Assembly: GCF_019279795.1 (NCBI RefSeq)
Contig: NC_056725.1
Coordinates: forward strand, 1,075,094,953 to 1,075,158,952
DNA: 64,000 nt
Direction: 5' to 3'
Source of the DNA: Protopterus annectens
Lineage: Eukaryota; Chordata; Ceratodontiformes; Protopteridae
The notes below the pieces were generated by a model, which saw only the letters and a program-made list of their open reading frames with translations, made no database searches and was not told where the DNA came from. The position numbers and the translations under genes were made by a program. Numbering within the stretch: the first letter of the stretch is position 1; each line of letters begins with the position of its first letter. This document shows, piece by piece, positions 34,961 to 48,302 of the stretch.

Positions 34961-36256
34961 ATAAAAGAAAAGAATAATCAAAATCAATAACCACAGAATT
35001 CAAAGAGATCTTAAATCAAATACTGAGGAAAAATCACACAAGCAATATACAATTCAATACTAAAGTAAGTATAGCAAAGTCATAGTTCTGACTGTACAAG
35101 TTGTGAAAGTCAGACAAAAGCTGTAATTCCTTTATGTCAGTCACTATCGCTTACAGTCACACTTCTTTTTAAAAGTAAAGACAAATAAATTGCAAACCAA
35201 GATAGGATTGTTTAGATAAGCTCTGGATTGTACTGTTTGCAGTCTGTGTAAATTTATAGCTTACTAGGCCCCTTGGGATGGCAAGACTTTACCTGTCTAA
35301 AACCTATCCCTTTCTAACAACCAACAGTGAAAATAAAAGGTAAAATGACAAAATAAAAATCAAAGTAAATCTTCTTGTCTACTAGCTATCCCTTCCTTCC
35401 TTTAGTGAAAAACAGTGGTAAAAAATGAAATATAAATTTAAATAAAACTTCACTTACCAGACAACTCCACAGTAAATCACAAACCAAGATAGGATTATTT
35501 AGATAACCTCTGGATGCCATTCTGCAAATGTCACTATGATGGTTGAATGAGAACTGTGGAGAAGGTTGCTATACTCTACTACAAAAACACATGCCTTACT
35601 AAGGCAACAATACACATAGCATCATCTCATGTCAGCAGTCCTCTAGACGCATATTACTACAGCTCTTACGGAAGGAACATGTAAATAAATGGCAGCAGCA
35701 CCCATCAACACATTACCTCAAATCACAGATTGGAATACACCGTTGTAGGGCTACTCTGCAGCCACACATCAACATAGCACATGTGGATGTCAGCAATGCT
35801 CATACTGTCATAGGACATTACCAGGCTAATTATCAGCATCATATAAAATCCTGGGCATTATTCTACTATTTAAGACAAAACAGCTATATCTATATGATGG
35901 GAGATAGTAAGGGTATGTGTGTTTTTGGTTGCATTACATACTACCTCAGCCATTATGTGAAATATGCACCACCTAATGACAAAATAAGTAATCACATATC
36001 CAGTGGTCTCGACATGGCTTGCAAAAGGTCATGGAAGAGTTCTGCTTCACGATGTGTGTATGCATGAGTATGCCTCTTAAGATGAAGACATCTTCCAATC
36101 TTCTGCAGAAAGGATGTTATGTGGATAGAGGGAAAAAGGGAATGCTGGATTCATGGGACTATGTTAAAGGTTCTCATGAGTGGGAGTCAAATGAAAAGAG
36201 ATTCAAAAGATCATGCAATGACTATAATATACCACTAACCACAAACACAACACGTA
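34961..36256. other. Probable LINE 5' region, then non-coding
   Basis: A roughly 45-bp phrase (AACCAAGATAGGATTGTTTA-type) occurs at about 35197 and again at about 35480, so part of this could be the 5' UTR of the adjacent LINE with repeated units. No gene in the remainder. Confidence 0.45.
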
Positions 36257-36895
36257 ATTGAGGTCAGATTTGAACATTAAACCTGTGTAAGTATACAAGC
36301 TGGATTTCATACAACATAAGACTAGCACCGTTAGAGATGTGTGATGTTTACAGTGTTACAGTACACTTTATAGTGGATGATAGCATCATTGTATGCTGAG
36401 ACAAAGATGTTGGCAGGAGTGCCTTTCATAGCTGTGGACTCTCATGCTGCTCTAAAATTGTGCCCAGATGGAGAGTTGAATGAACAAATGCACTCAAGTT
36501 GACTGCTATGAGATTAGAACATCTACCAACACAAACTGCAGAACATAATACTTAACACTAGTGCCATAGCACAAATCAGACTTTAACACTGTCAGAGTAC
36601 ACTTCATAATGGATGTCATACATGTATGGTGAGAAGATGATGACAGGTGTGCCTGACATAGTTGTGGACTCACATGCTGTTCTAAAATTGTCTTCAGACT
36701 GAGAGTTGACTTAAAACCCACAAGCTGACTACTTTTAAATTAGAACACCTGTCTAATTACATAAGCTAGAGAACACAGCACTTAACAGTAGCACTATGGC
36801 TCAAATCTAACTTAAACGGTGTCAGACTGTACTTTGTAGAGGATTTCATCATCAGTATATGGTGAGAAGAGGATGTTGGGAAAGCTGTATGAAAT
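36257..36895 (-). repeat. Three tRNA-like direct repeats, block B
   Basis: Units at about 36257-36435, 36498-36722 and 36723-36895 share the order AGAACA, CACT-AGCACCAT-like, CAAATCTGACTT-like and GTGGATGACATCAT-like, and match the two units at 17731-18176. They mark the left part of block B. Confidence 0.65.
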
Positions 36896-38790
36896 TGCTA
36901 TGTAGTCAGAAGTATAACCCATACCAAATATAACAATGCAGTTATGCTCTTTATTTCTGTAGTGCCTTTGACACTGGGCCAAGTACTGATATATCATTTG
37001 CAAGTGCATTGCTGCAGGGCACATATGAATCTCAGAAAGTATGTGATCACTGAAGCACACATCCCTGACCTTCTCTTATGTTTATGAATGCCTTTCTATG
37101 TCATGGAAAATAACAGGTCAATAACCATAGTAAGACATTCTAAACCTGCTAAACACCTCTTCACATAGTTAATTCAAGAGAAACTGATTTGCACTGCTGA
37201 TGGTAAAGTGTTAGCACATGCATGATTCACATTTCATGAATTCAACTTGAAATTGTTAAGTAGCTTGGAAGATATGTTATGGGAGAAATAGCTGACAAAT
37301 ACTATGCTATTGATACTGTAGTTTATATAGGAAATGCTGGGCACAAACTTTTATGACATAAATAGCTGTTGCTATTGTCTTGTCCATTAGTGTGGATTTA
37401 AGCGCCTAGCAAACACGGGTCTCTGCTTAAAGAAAAATATTAATATGTCATTTGGTTCACCTTCCTTCACACAAGCAGGCTAAGTAGTGATGCACTGGTG
37501 TCTGCACTGGGGACAGTACTGAGTACTGAAAATACCTCTGCTGTCTACCTTTCTTTGTAGCACAGTATGTAAATGCAGTGAGCTTCTGTTTAGACCATAG
37601 ATGAGGTAAGGTTCAAATTTGTCATCCTTTTTTTTTACAAACGCTTTCAGGATGGCATTAGCTAAATAAATGGAATCAGGACTGAAAATGTGGCTAAAAG
37701 TGAAAGTAAAGCATGTGTCTTCCACAATTATTATCAGTAATGCCTAGCTCGGTACAGTTGTACAGCTATTAGCTGGCCTCACTGAAAATCACAAGTTAAT
37801 TGTGTGTACATCTTTCTAGAAATGACAAAGAATGGTACATATTTTTAAATTAGTATTATGACTCATCAGATATGCTAACTATTTTTGTATGGCCATATAT
37901 CTTGAAAAGTGTATGCAGAATGCTTTTGTCATAATAAGGACAGTTTCCACAATACATTAGATGAACATTTTATTCATCACTTGAACATGACACAAAAAGA
38001 ATCCTAGAGAAAATTTTAAATCCTTGCACACTACAGGAGCACTGCGAAACTATTGAATCCAGGTAACATGTTTGTATTAACCATTAGCAGAGTCATGTCA
38101 GTCTGCAGATACCATTTATCAGCTTAATAAATCCACACAATAAAGACTGGTGGGACTGAAGAGATGAATACAAGGAGAGGTGAGCATGCACCTAACAATG
38201 TTTTGTTTAATGGAACATTCATGAGCATTTTTTTTTGTCTTTTTTCATTATTAACCTGCAATGCTGTGTAGTATTAAGTGGTAGGCATAGGGGTAAAGAA
38301 GAGTTAGGAGAGCTACAACAGGCTTATGATAAGCAGAACCAGGTTTGATAAATATGTGATAGCTGCAGGGATTGATGTCACTTCAGATACTCATTTTTGG
38401 CAAGTAGTCAATATATCTCTATGAGAACTCATAACTGTGGCAAATGTCAACACGTGTGTGATTAAACATTTCGTACACATGAAAGATCACACTAAGAAAT
38501 TATAAGAGATGCATCTGGAATCAAACTCTTCAAGCTATTGGCAAAAAAAAAAAATTCAGTCAAGTGCTTAATGTTAACACTCCACATGGCAAATTGAATT
38601 TTCCTACATTCAGCAGTCTAAATAACTATCAGAGTAAATGCTTAAAAGTAATGCCTTTATTTTGGTTTAACACTGTGTTCCTTTAGCATAGAAAGTTTAA
38701 GCAGCATTGAAGAGGGATGACCAGACTAGGGTGGTCAATGGCAAAAACTCAACAGGTTTTGCCATAGGACATGAAGAGCAATTCACTACT
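36896..38790. other. Non-coding, block B
   Basis: No supported gene. Short frames (36812-37060, 37480-37725, minus strand) are unrecognised. From about 38800 the sequence matches block A at 20220 onward. Confidence 0.45.
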
Positions 38791-39485
38791 GCTTGACATT
38801 GGTGCTTGATGCCAAACTCTGCACAAATGCAGACAAGAAAGTGTGAAGGCCTTAGTATGGGCCATTTCTGGCTATGGGTGTGGTGTGTTATTCTACTTCT
38901 TGACTAGATTAATGGTGTGAAAATGAGGTAGATAGGAAAATGATGAAATGGGGTGCAAGTAGAGGGAAGTGGAAAGGGGAAGGAATAAAGGAATTTGCAG
39001 GAGTGAATTGCAAAGAACTACAGACATCAAGTTCTTCAATACCATAATGTGGACATGTATAGAAAATTGAATGAATTGGGACTTAAAACCAAAACACAGA
39101 TGGGTGCAAACAATACAAAATGTTGCATAGCCATATAACCAATTGGACCAAATCAAGTGCCGAGAAGACACACATGCAAAGTGGAGAGCTTCATATGGAA
39201 CATATTTTTTGATGGGACAGGTGCCTTTTTTGTTTGATTTCAAGAAGAGAGGGATGTTGTGGAAGAAACATAGGATGGTTAGCTTCAGGAATGTGGGGCA
39301 GGTGAGGAAGCAAGTGCAGACAAACAGGACAATCAAGACAAACACAGGGATGGTGATGGACACAAAAGTTTGGGGGACACCATGACCGGGGATAGATAGG
39401 AAACATCTGAGGAACATGCTCATCAAAGATGGGAACAGTGAGAATCTAGTCCTCTCTCTCAGAACTGTCATCACTTTCCCCTTCC

Positions 39486-40980
39486 TTAGTTCCCTACGAG
39501 ACTGCTTGTTGTTGGAGTCTTTTTTTCCATTCTAATGAGCAACCTCTCCATGCAGCTGATGCAGGCACCAATGCCAATTTCTATAACATCACATATCATC
39601 TCTGGCAGCTCCTGGCAGGTGAAGCAATCACTGCCTCCATCAATACTCCTAGAGGATAGCAATGTACCAGCAGCCGGGGAAATGCTACCTGATATAGATG
39701 AGTCAGATAGTGCAGGGGCTGTGGAGGCAGTACTTATGGGTTGTGCATCAGAGGTGCTGGGTGTTGGTGAGGCAGCTAGTGAGGGGATGGCAGACTGAGC
39801 CACAGCAGTTGACCGATATACCTGTACTGAAAAGCATTAGTATTGTTGGCAGGAATATATGACACCATAATGGTGTGTTTCCATTTAACAAAAAAGGAGA
39901 GAAAGAGATAAGGGGTATGGTAAGACAAAAAAAGAAAATGTATGTTTCGAACCATTATATGTCCCATTCATGGTTTATGACAATAAATATACCTTTACTA
40001 TTATATTAGCCATACAGCTTTCCAAATCTGGCAAAGGATTGTGAAATGTTACAAGTAATCTTTAGAATATGCAGATATTCCAAATATGTTTTAACAACAC
40101 TGTAGACTAACTTAACAATGTGAAATTAAAGATAATATTGCCTCAATTAAAATTAAAAATTATCTTTTTAAATGTGAATGGATAGGTCACTTGTGGGAAT
40201 TGAACCTGCCTACTCTGAATACAATATTAACCTTGCCTAATACAATTGCTAACAGCTACAGAACAAAGCATGTATGCTTGCTTTTAGAGTTAAGATCTGC
40301 ATGCCTAAGTTGCTAATAATCTATGTAATACCAATATATTTAATACAATCATGTTCATTTGTACTGGATACATACCCCTTGACTATAGTAGTCTCTCCAT
40401 CCTTTCAACATGTGCCTCCCCAGTCACTGAAATATCCTGCACATCTATAAAATAAAGGAGAGAAAAGAGCCATGAAAGCATTATGCATATCATTCTTGGC
40501 TATCTTCTGATTCTTATAACTTTTAAACTTGCTTTATATGTGTACTAAGTGGGATGTCAGCAGTTTTAAATTCATCCAGCCACTATTCCTGTTGTGCCTG
40601 CTTGCACATTTTAAGGTCACTGTAATGGTGCCTGCATTGTTCCAACTGTGTGGTATGCCAGTTGCACTGTAGACAGCCTTGGCTAGGATGTTCCAAGCCT
40701 CAGCCTTACACTGAGACTTGCAACCACACATATGGAGTGGCCCATAATAAAGCCTTCACTTTTTCTACATGAGGAATTCAACAAATATGTTGGACTCCTC
40801 CACACCCCACCTCTGTGCTTTGAATTTGGCACCATCTTTCCCATATCCTGCTATGTCTGCAAAGATACTCCAGCAACAGTGCAAATGTTTTCCCACATTT
40901 TATTAACAGTGTGCAAATATGCACAACCATGCCAACCATGTTTATGTGATGGTATGTGAAGATAAACATTGCCAAACAAG
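39486..40980 (-). pseudogene. Myb/SANT-like gene of Harbinger-type composite, block B copy
   Basis: Minus strand. The first-exon remnant (about 40840-40530) reads EESNIFVEFL, then after two stops CKSQCKAEAWNILAKAVYSA and TGIP, then after a frame change a Q-C-R-H-H-Y-S-D-L-K segment: the three helices of a Myb/SANT (trihelix) domain in order. The last-exon frame (39803-39486) is Ser/Thr/Pro/Ala-rich, then FTCQELPEMICDVIEIGI and CMERLLIRMEKK. Layout matches block A. Conserved order in two diverged copies argues for a real gene of the element rather than chance frames. Exact exon edges are not resolved. Confidence 0.62.
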
Positions 40981-41316
40981 GAGGAAGTGAGTTTATGAAA
41001 CAGCAAGGATAATGTGGCATTTGCCATTAATTTATGGGATTTGTGCTGCTATACCTGGTCACAGAATAACACTGATATGCTAAATGATTTGGCTTTTAAG
41101 ACATGACTTTACAGGGATCAATGGGATGACATGACACATATTTTGAGGGGCCTTACACCCTGTTAAAAGTAATTTGTAGAGTGTAGGATTCAAACCTATG
41201 TAAAAAAAAGAATGCATACATTTCTACATAGGTGGTTTTCCTCATTATCACACAAGAAGTATTTGTCATCAATGGTCTTTACATTTTAAAGAGCGAGTGG
41301 TGCTATACTTCAATTA

Positions 41317-41320
<4 letters not shown>
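40981..41320. other. Non-coding, block B
   Basis: No gene. Ends at the TG microsatellite. Confidence 0.5.

Positions 41321-41393
<73 letters not shown>
41321..41393. repeat. (TG)n microsatellite
   Basis: About 36 TG units, slightly interrupted at the right end. Confidence 0.97.
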
Positions 41394-41396
<3 letters not shown>

Positions 41397-41769
41397 TGTC
41401 TGTGTGAGTGTGTGACATTAGAAGGTCCTGGCTTATGCATTCTCATGTGTGGTTAATACTAATGCCTGACACTATACTGGAAATGGATAGACATGTATTA
41501 CTCTAGTAAATGATTTTGGAGTTCCGGTACGGACCACACAATTCATTCTGTTTTACAGTTATATTTGGATTATGGGAGATATCAGTAAACTGTGAAGTCC
41601 ATCACCGACATGAATATACATTTTTATTACATAATCATCATTGCCATGCTAAACCAGTTGCACATATAATACATATGATACCACGTGTATGCTCTGTCAA
41701 CCTGCTATACATGTCTATTGGTATGTAGTATTCAAAGTTTTGTGAAAATTTACAGTTGGAAATCCTCAC

Positions 41770-41852
41770 TGAAAAAGTGAAGTGTGCTGGATTAGAACCC
41801 TGGCTCACCTGTGTTCCGGCCATGAGCTTACACCTGGTGCTACAGGGAAAGC
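41770..41852 (-). repeat. tRNA-like SINE segment (minus strand)
   Basis: On the minus strand CCTGTAGCACCAGGTGTAAG is followed about 40 bases later by GGGTTCTAATCC, a good B-box match, giving an A-box/B-box spacing of tRNA size. It is likely a SINE head or tRNA pseudogene; no clean cloverleaf was drawn. Confidence 0.5.
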
Positions 41853-41856
41853 TACA

Positions 41857-44800
41857 CAGGTTCATAAGTTCATAGGTAGGTACTAGGCTAATGGACCTAG
41901 GGCCTATAAAAGCCTAGCCAAATGGTATCTTGGCTTTTGCCACCCAAGAAAATTATTTTCATGTGCCACTGTCAAGCAGAGCCATAGAAGTCATCCTATC
42001 TCCAATCCAATCATCAAGATTTTTATTGAAGAGTGCTAATGAGGAGCTTTGTTTGATATAGATAGGTAGTTTGTTCCAGAGTATGGGAAGTCTCTGGGAC
42101 AGGAATCTATCCATCCAGCAAGTTCTGTTTATTGTGGTGACAAGGTTTAGGTCCCTAGAGCATGTTGCTTAGAGGGATTGGGATTTCTTTAAGTGGAGCA
42201 TGTCCAACAGCTCTGGGTTTGACATAGCTTTGCATGTTAGGCAGAGATCGCCCCTGAGTAGGCGATATGTGATGGAATAAAGCTGTAGTTTTTTGAGATG
42301 GTCTGCGTAGGGCATCTGTTTGAGCCAGTAATCCTCTTTTTGAGGTATTTCTGTAGTCTTTCCAGTTGTTGTAGATGTCTTGTGAGGTACATACCAAAAG
42401 GGGCATTGTACTCTATAATGGGTCTAATGAGTGATGAGTAGTGGGGAAGAATGACCTCTTTTTGTCTGGATTATAAACCTTTTGTGATGAGGTGTGCCCC
42501 GTAGAAGGATTTCCTGACTACTGTGGCAATGTGACTATCAAAGGAAAGTCTACTGTCCACCTGTGTCCCAAGGTCTCTTATCACACTTTTGGTGTTAAGT
42601 AGACTACCACCTATGCTGTAGTTCATGGGTACACAGTTTTTACCAAAAGGGATGACAATGCACTTTTTGGCATTGAGCTAGAGGCCATGGTTTTGACACC
42701 AGGCATCTGTTTCAGTGAGGCCCTTTTGTAGGATGTCCACATAGTTAGGAGTTTTGATTATGGCTCCTAGTTTGCAGTCATCTGTGAACTTTGTTAGCCA
42801 AAGACCTTCTGTGTTAGCCTGTACTTCAGAGAAGTAGATACCAAACAGAACAGGACCTTGGACTGAACCCTGTGGTACTCCACTTTTCACTGGTCTGTAG
42901 TTGGATTTAGAGTCTGCTACTTTCACAGTGTGGGTTCTGTCAGTGAACCAGTTGGCAACCCATCTTGTGACATAGGGATTTATACCTAGCTTAGTGAGTT
43001 TATCTATAATTCCAGAGTGGGGGGATGGTGTTGAAAGCCTTAGCAAGATCTAGATAGGCAGTGTTTACCACCTTACCCTCATCTACGGCTTTGGTGACCG
43101 CTTCAAATAAGTCTATCAGGTTTAGGAGACATGATCTGCCTTTTACAAACCTGAACTGGGTAGGGTCCAGAGTTTGGAGATTGCCAATGTCATTGTTTAT
43201 AAGTTCCATGATGATACGTTCCATAGCCTTGCAGACCAGGCTCGTCAGGCTAATGGGGTGGTAGTTCCCGGGGTCCGTGGTGGCTCCCTTTTTGTGGAGT
43301 GGGATAACCATTGCTGTGCACCATTCACTGGGCACAAAGCCTGAGGTGAAGCTATGATTGAACATGGTACTTAGGTGGGGTGCCAGTTCATTCTGTAGTT
43401 CATGTAGAATGCAGCTTGGGATGTTGTCAGGTCCCATGGATGCTGTGTTCTTGTCTTTGGATAGTGTGTTTTTAATCTGTGCAGCTGTGATTACAGGAAC
43501 TTTGCATTCTTCCGGTATAGAGATGGGCCCTTAGCACTGAACCTATATGCCTGGATGTTGGCAATATCAGTTGGTTCTGTATATTTAGTGCCATTGTGCT
43601 GTAACTCAGAGCAGATCTGAGTGTTTTCATTGAGATTCTTGACATAACTATAGAATGCTTTGTGGGTGTCTTCAGAATCAGTGGCGATTTCATTTTCGTA
43701 ACTAGCTATGGAGGATTTTATGAGGGATCTCAGCTTCTTGCTGAGGCTGACCACAGAATTCCTCCAATCATGGGATTTTACAGGGATTGCATGATCCATG
43801 CACTCGTGTAAGTGCTTATAAAGTGCAATTGTATAGGATTCAGCAGTCGTGCCTCTATTGTCAATCAGCATGGGTGTTGTGAAGTTTGTCACTTCTGTCT
43901 TTAGAAGCGTGAAGTTGGTTTTGGAGAAACTTTTTACGGTGGTTTCCCTAATGGGAGGTGGGGGTGGGATGTAGATGTCTAGGGTGATTTGCTTGTGGTC
44001 AGATCTGACCAATGAGGAATTGACCTCTGGTGTGGAACACCGGTTGCCCATGTTGGTAATGTCCAGATCAAGGATATTGCTTCCCTGGTGGGGGTGTGGA
44101 TAAGTTGATCCAAGGCACTGGAATTTATGAATTCCGGAAAACTTTGAGCACAAGCATTGGTACAGGAGTAGTTTTCCAAGTTAATTGTGGGGTAGTTGAA
44201 ATCGCCCATTATTAGAGTGTTAGGTTGAACCCTAATATTTTCCAGTGAATCAAGAAATGAGGAGTGGGAATCCTGGGGCATGGTGGCAATTTGGATTGCG
44301 GTCTTGCCCAGAGTTAGCTGCACTTGGATAATCTCGGATGCATTATGCTGAGCAACTAGCCTGGAGGTGTGGATATCCTTAATGAATATGGACATGCTTC
44401 AGCCTTTAGTGCTTCAGTCAAGGTTAGGTGGCCGAAAAGTGTGGTATGAATTATAGCCTGGTAATGCAGGGGAGCTCTCTGGAGCCTTGAACCAGGTCTC
44501 TGTCACTGCACAAATGTCGATATTCTCCATTTTAAGGAGTGCCTTGAGTGAGTGCATTTTGAGGTTTAGACTTCTAGCATTAAATAGCATTACTGACAGA
44601 TTTTGCTTGCTTGTACCTATTATGGTGGTGAATTTGTCATTTGAATCTTGCCTAAAAAAAGGCACTATAGGGGTGGCAAGAGCCTTAGCCAGTATCCGGA
44701 ATTCCAAGGGCGACAGGTGCAGGCCATCTCTGGCAAAGCATCGTGGTTTGTCGATCATGTCATCCCAGGCAGACAGATACTGTATCCCCTTAGAATGACA

Positions 44801-46650
44801 CCAGAAGCCGATTGTTGATGCCAATCATTTTGTTCTTGTACTGTGGTATCATTCTGGGTGATGGCAGGATGCTAATCAGGGCTAGGGTCATACCTGCCTG
44901 GGCTACATGATCAGACAGCTCCTCCATGTCTCTTTTCATGTAGTCCAGGGAGGTACATCTCAGGTCATTCAGACCAACATGGACAATGACAGATTCATAT
45001 TTGTACTTGTTGTGGAGTGACCTGAGGGCATCCGTTGTGCATCACATCTTGGCACCTGACAGGCAGCTGACAGTAACTTTCTCTTTGTTTAGCCTGGTGA
45101 GTGGAACATCAGTGTGCCTGACTATAGAGTCACCTATGACTAGAGTGTTGGGTATGTTGTTATGCCTTATGGGCTGTGATTGAGTGGCACACTGAGTTTG
45201 TGGGCTATGTGTCATTTGGGTTGTGATGGGGGTGGAGGTTGCTTGCGTTTCTGCTTTGGAGGTCCCTGTTGCTTGGGTAGATTTTTTTTTTGAGAGCCTT
45301 TGTGAATGTAGGTGTGTGTTTTGTGTTTCTATGTGTGTGTTTTGGTAGTGTAGGCTTTGAGGGACTATGTGATGAGTGTGGTGTGGTGCAAGTGTTCACC
45401 TTCTTCTCTTGACTGTCTAGTCTAGTTTTGGGTGAAGAGAGATTTGCTTGTAGTTTGGCTATATAAGTGTATCTCTCACAGGTTGTAGTCTCGGGTGGTA
45501 GGAGGAGAGGGTTTTCTGTGTACATAAGGCAATTGCTGCATAGCCCCAAGATGCCCAAATTCATCAGGTAGACAAGGGAAAACACCAGGAGCTGACCCTT
45601 AGACATGCCTGGATAGGTGCTTATTTATTAAGTACTAAAAACTGTTTTCCTCTAGACAAGTGATGAAAGTTGAGTGCTGTAGTAATTTGTAGCGTACTTA
45701 GTGCTTACAATGAGTTCTGAACAAGTGCTGAACTTAAAAAAACAGATTTGCGTGCTGAAACTAGAAAACTGGCTAGTTCTAAGAAACAAAATTAAGCCGG
45801 AAGGCTTCCCTCCAACAAAGAAAGGTTTGTGGGCTTAGAAGCTTACAAACAGTCTTGGATACAGCAAATCTGTATCTGAAGTAAACGACTTCCAGGAAAG
45901 GCAGGAAACAAGCTTAGAAATTTTTTTTTTGTAAAGTGGAAAGGGGAAAGGAGGAGCAGAAACTAACTGGATTGGCCTTCTCAAATATTCTCCCTGGATT
46001 AGGTAGAATGAGGTAATGACACTAGACTGGGAGGAGTGTCCCAGATCAAATTTACAGTAGGGGCGGGCAACTGCAAAGCCACAAAAATCATAACAGACAA
46101 ACCCAACCAGATGCTTAACAACTGTTGAAAATTCTAGTTAATACCTCACACACAGTGAAACTAGCTAGCAAAGAATATGCAGACAATAAAAGTACTATAA
46201 ATAACTCAGAAATAAGCAAAAAACAGGATACTTAATGTTATATATCACAGATTAGTTAGCTCAGAGCCCTTCCTCCGACTTCCTCCGATTAGTTAAGTGT
46301 GAAATGGCAGAAACACTCACAAGTTAACTTCTTAATTAACAAAGTTTAAACCTGAAACAACTTTAAAAAAAGCTTGAAAGGACCAATGAGGTGCTTACTC
46401 CAAGGCATAGTCCAGGCAACCCCAGTCAGCCAATGACCACAAACAATTCACTCTCAGTGAAATGCTATACTGGCTTTGACTAAGCTATGATGGCCTGGAA
46501 CATGTGCTCAGACACACAGCCTCTACTAACAAACAACTATGCCCAAAACACATGCCTGAATGTAAACAAAGCTACACTACCAACACTACTTAGGTAGAAA
46601 AAAACTGCAGAAATTTTTAAACTCATAAAGGAGGTATATTTTCTAAACTC
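41857..46650 (-). mobile_element. CR1-like LINE (e), longest copy
   Basis: Minus strand, inserted in block B and absent from block A. The 3' end shows octamer-like ACCTATGA ACTTATGA repeats, then a 3' UTR shared with the other CR1 copies. Coding sequence spans about 42100-45606 (separate entry). 45607 to about 46650 is presumed 5' UTR because block B homology resumes near 46660. A near full-length structure is unusual here, as the other copies are 1-1.7 kb. Confidence 0.82.
42150..45606 (-). pseudogene. CR1 coding region: Cys N-terminus, SGNH esterase, endonuclease, RT
   Basis: Order on the minus strand: N-terminus (45606-45205) with a C-S-N-C pair and a Pro/Thr/Lys-rich tail; esterase-like blocks VIGDSIVRH (near 45140), VIVHVGLNDLR (near 44975) and ARDGLHLSPLEF (near 44725); then, in the same frame as the last block (44824-44414), the start of an AP-type endonuclease with LSVMLFNARSLNLK and AVTETWF; then LIMGDFNYP (about 44205) and RSDHKQIT (about 44010); then RT (43437-42678) with MGPDNIPSCILHELQNEL, VIPLHKKGATTDPGNYHPIS, GVPQGSVQGPVLF and FTDDCKLG; then the CR1 C-terminal region. 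There are frame changes near 45205, 44815, 44400, 43490 and 43010 and several stops, so it is inactive. Family role: target-primed retrotransposition. Confidence 0.85.
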
Positions 46651-46659
46651 AGTAGTGTC

Positions 46660-47990
46660 CCGAATGTTGACAGCCATGCATCACTGCTGAACCTTTTTAC
46701 GCAAAGGAAGGCAAACCAAACAAAATGTTTACATTTTTTCCTTAACTAGTGAATCGTGTTTGCATGCAGGTAGGCAAAGCACAAATATAACAGGTGATAG
46801 GAAACATATAATCATTATGTTAATACTCATTATAACCATTCCTCACTGAAAATAACTACTGTAGAACTGCATCCCCACATTACCTAGCTTATCTATTGTG
46901 CACATCAACATATTTACACCTTGTACTACATAGACAGTTGGGTAACAGGTGCGATTTCTGCAGTCATTACCATCCATGTTGCTGACCACTGTACAATGCT
47001 GCTAAGCATATTTGCACTTCATAAAGCCACTGACAATAAATTTTAAATGTTTATGCAGTTACCATGTTTGCAGAAAGTGATGCTCTGCACAAATGGTAAA
47101 GACAAAAAAAAAAAAAGGAAAAGATAAAAAAAAAGTGAAACAAAGGTGAAACAATTATACAGCTCTGGATTTGAGCCATCAGACTAATGCAATTACAAAC
47201 CACAGTTGGAGTGTGTTATCTCTCTTTGCCATAGACACAGCTTTACAACAGCAATCAAATTATGTGCATACAAACAATTCACATATCATTTCCAGTACTG
47301 ACAGTTCATACACTTGGACATTCTTAGTTGGTTGTACATGTGTGGCTAACAAATTTAGTGCAATGAGGGATCACATAAGAATTTATAAATATGTTTTCAG
47401 AAATGCAGCTCTGGCTTCTTTTTGTATTCTGGTCATTCTTCCATTATCTGTGCTTTAATATCAGACATGAAGTCTCTAGTGCATTTTCTATCATTTTCCT
47501 TTCAAGGCGTGAGAGAAACACATAACAGTGAACAACTTTTTTCATTAAAGACAGAATGTTTGTGCTATTATAGATAAAAAATTAAACATGTGTGGTGCCA
47601 TGCTTTATTTAAAAGCTCACTCAAGTTACTTCCACACTTTGAAAGTGTATCCTTACTGACTCACTCACTGCAGGGAAGAGTGTCGGAGCTGCTGTTGTGT
47701 TTTCCTTCACTCATACTAACAAAATGGTGTAGAGGCTACACTATGTTTGCATCTGATACAAGAAGTCTAAAGTTTGAAATGCAGCAATTCTAATCTGTTT
47801 ACACCTCATTTGCATCTTCACAGTACTCAGAGGGTTGACTATACACTATAAAAAGGTAATAGTGTAGCTAAAGAACTTGAAGGTGAAGAGACTTGTGTAT
47901 TTAGATGAAACAGAAGATTGGTATTCCTTAAAATATGATTTCTCTGCACACAAGACTTAATTTGCTAAGGTATTCTTGTATTATTCAAGA
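46660..47990. repeat. Block B non-coding segment paralogous to 23870-24900
   Basis: Collinear with the block A segment. At least two A-runs (47104-47116 and 47127-47135) are included. No coding frame conserved in both copies was found. Confidence 0.65.
47847..47856 (+). promoter_or_regulatory. Possible TATA box of Myb-like gene
   Basis: TATAAAAAGG lies about 0.9 kb upstream of the Myb-like exon 1 and is retained as GATAAAAAGG at the collinear place in block A (24703). Surrounding bases are also conserved between blocks. The distance implies a non-coding first exon or an intron before the Myb exon. Inference only. Confidence 0.35.
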
Positions 47991-48302
47991 ACATTTTAGA
48001 TTGTGTAAACTTTAACAAATGTATTTATATATCCAGGAGTAAATGTAACTTTTATCTGTGTACCCTTCTTATACGTCACTGTTGGCACAGGCAGTTTTGG
48101 CAGGCATTTACATTTGTGAAATAGACAGGTTATACTTTCAGCGCAACTATGTTCTTAACATTTGCCTTTGCACTGGCCTATATTATTGGAGAGAAATGCA
48201 GTGTACATATCGCTGACACTGGTGTCATGTTTCTGAGATGTCCCACGGCAACCTCCATAGGTGTTATGGGCACAGTGAAAAGTGACTGACATTCATAAAC
48301 TG

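Noticed and set aside
47171-47458. 95-codon plus-strand frame in block B
   Set aside because: The collinear segment in block A (23968-24174) does not preserve frame or product.
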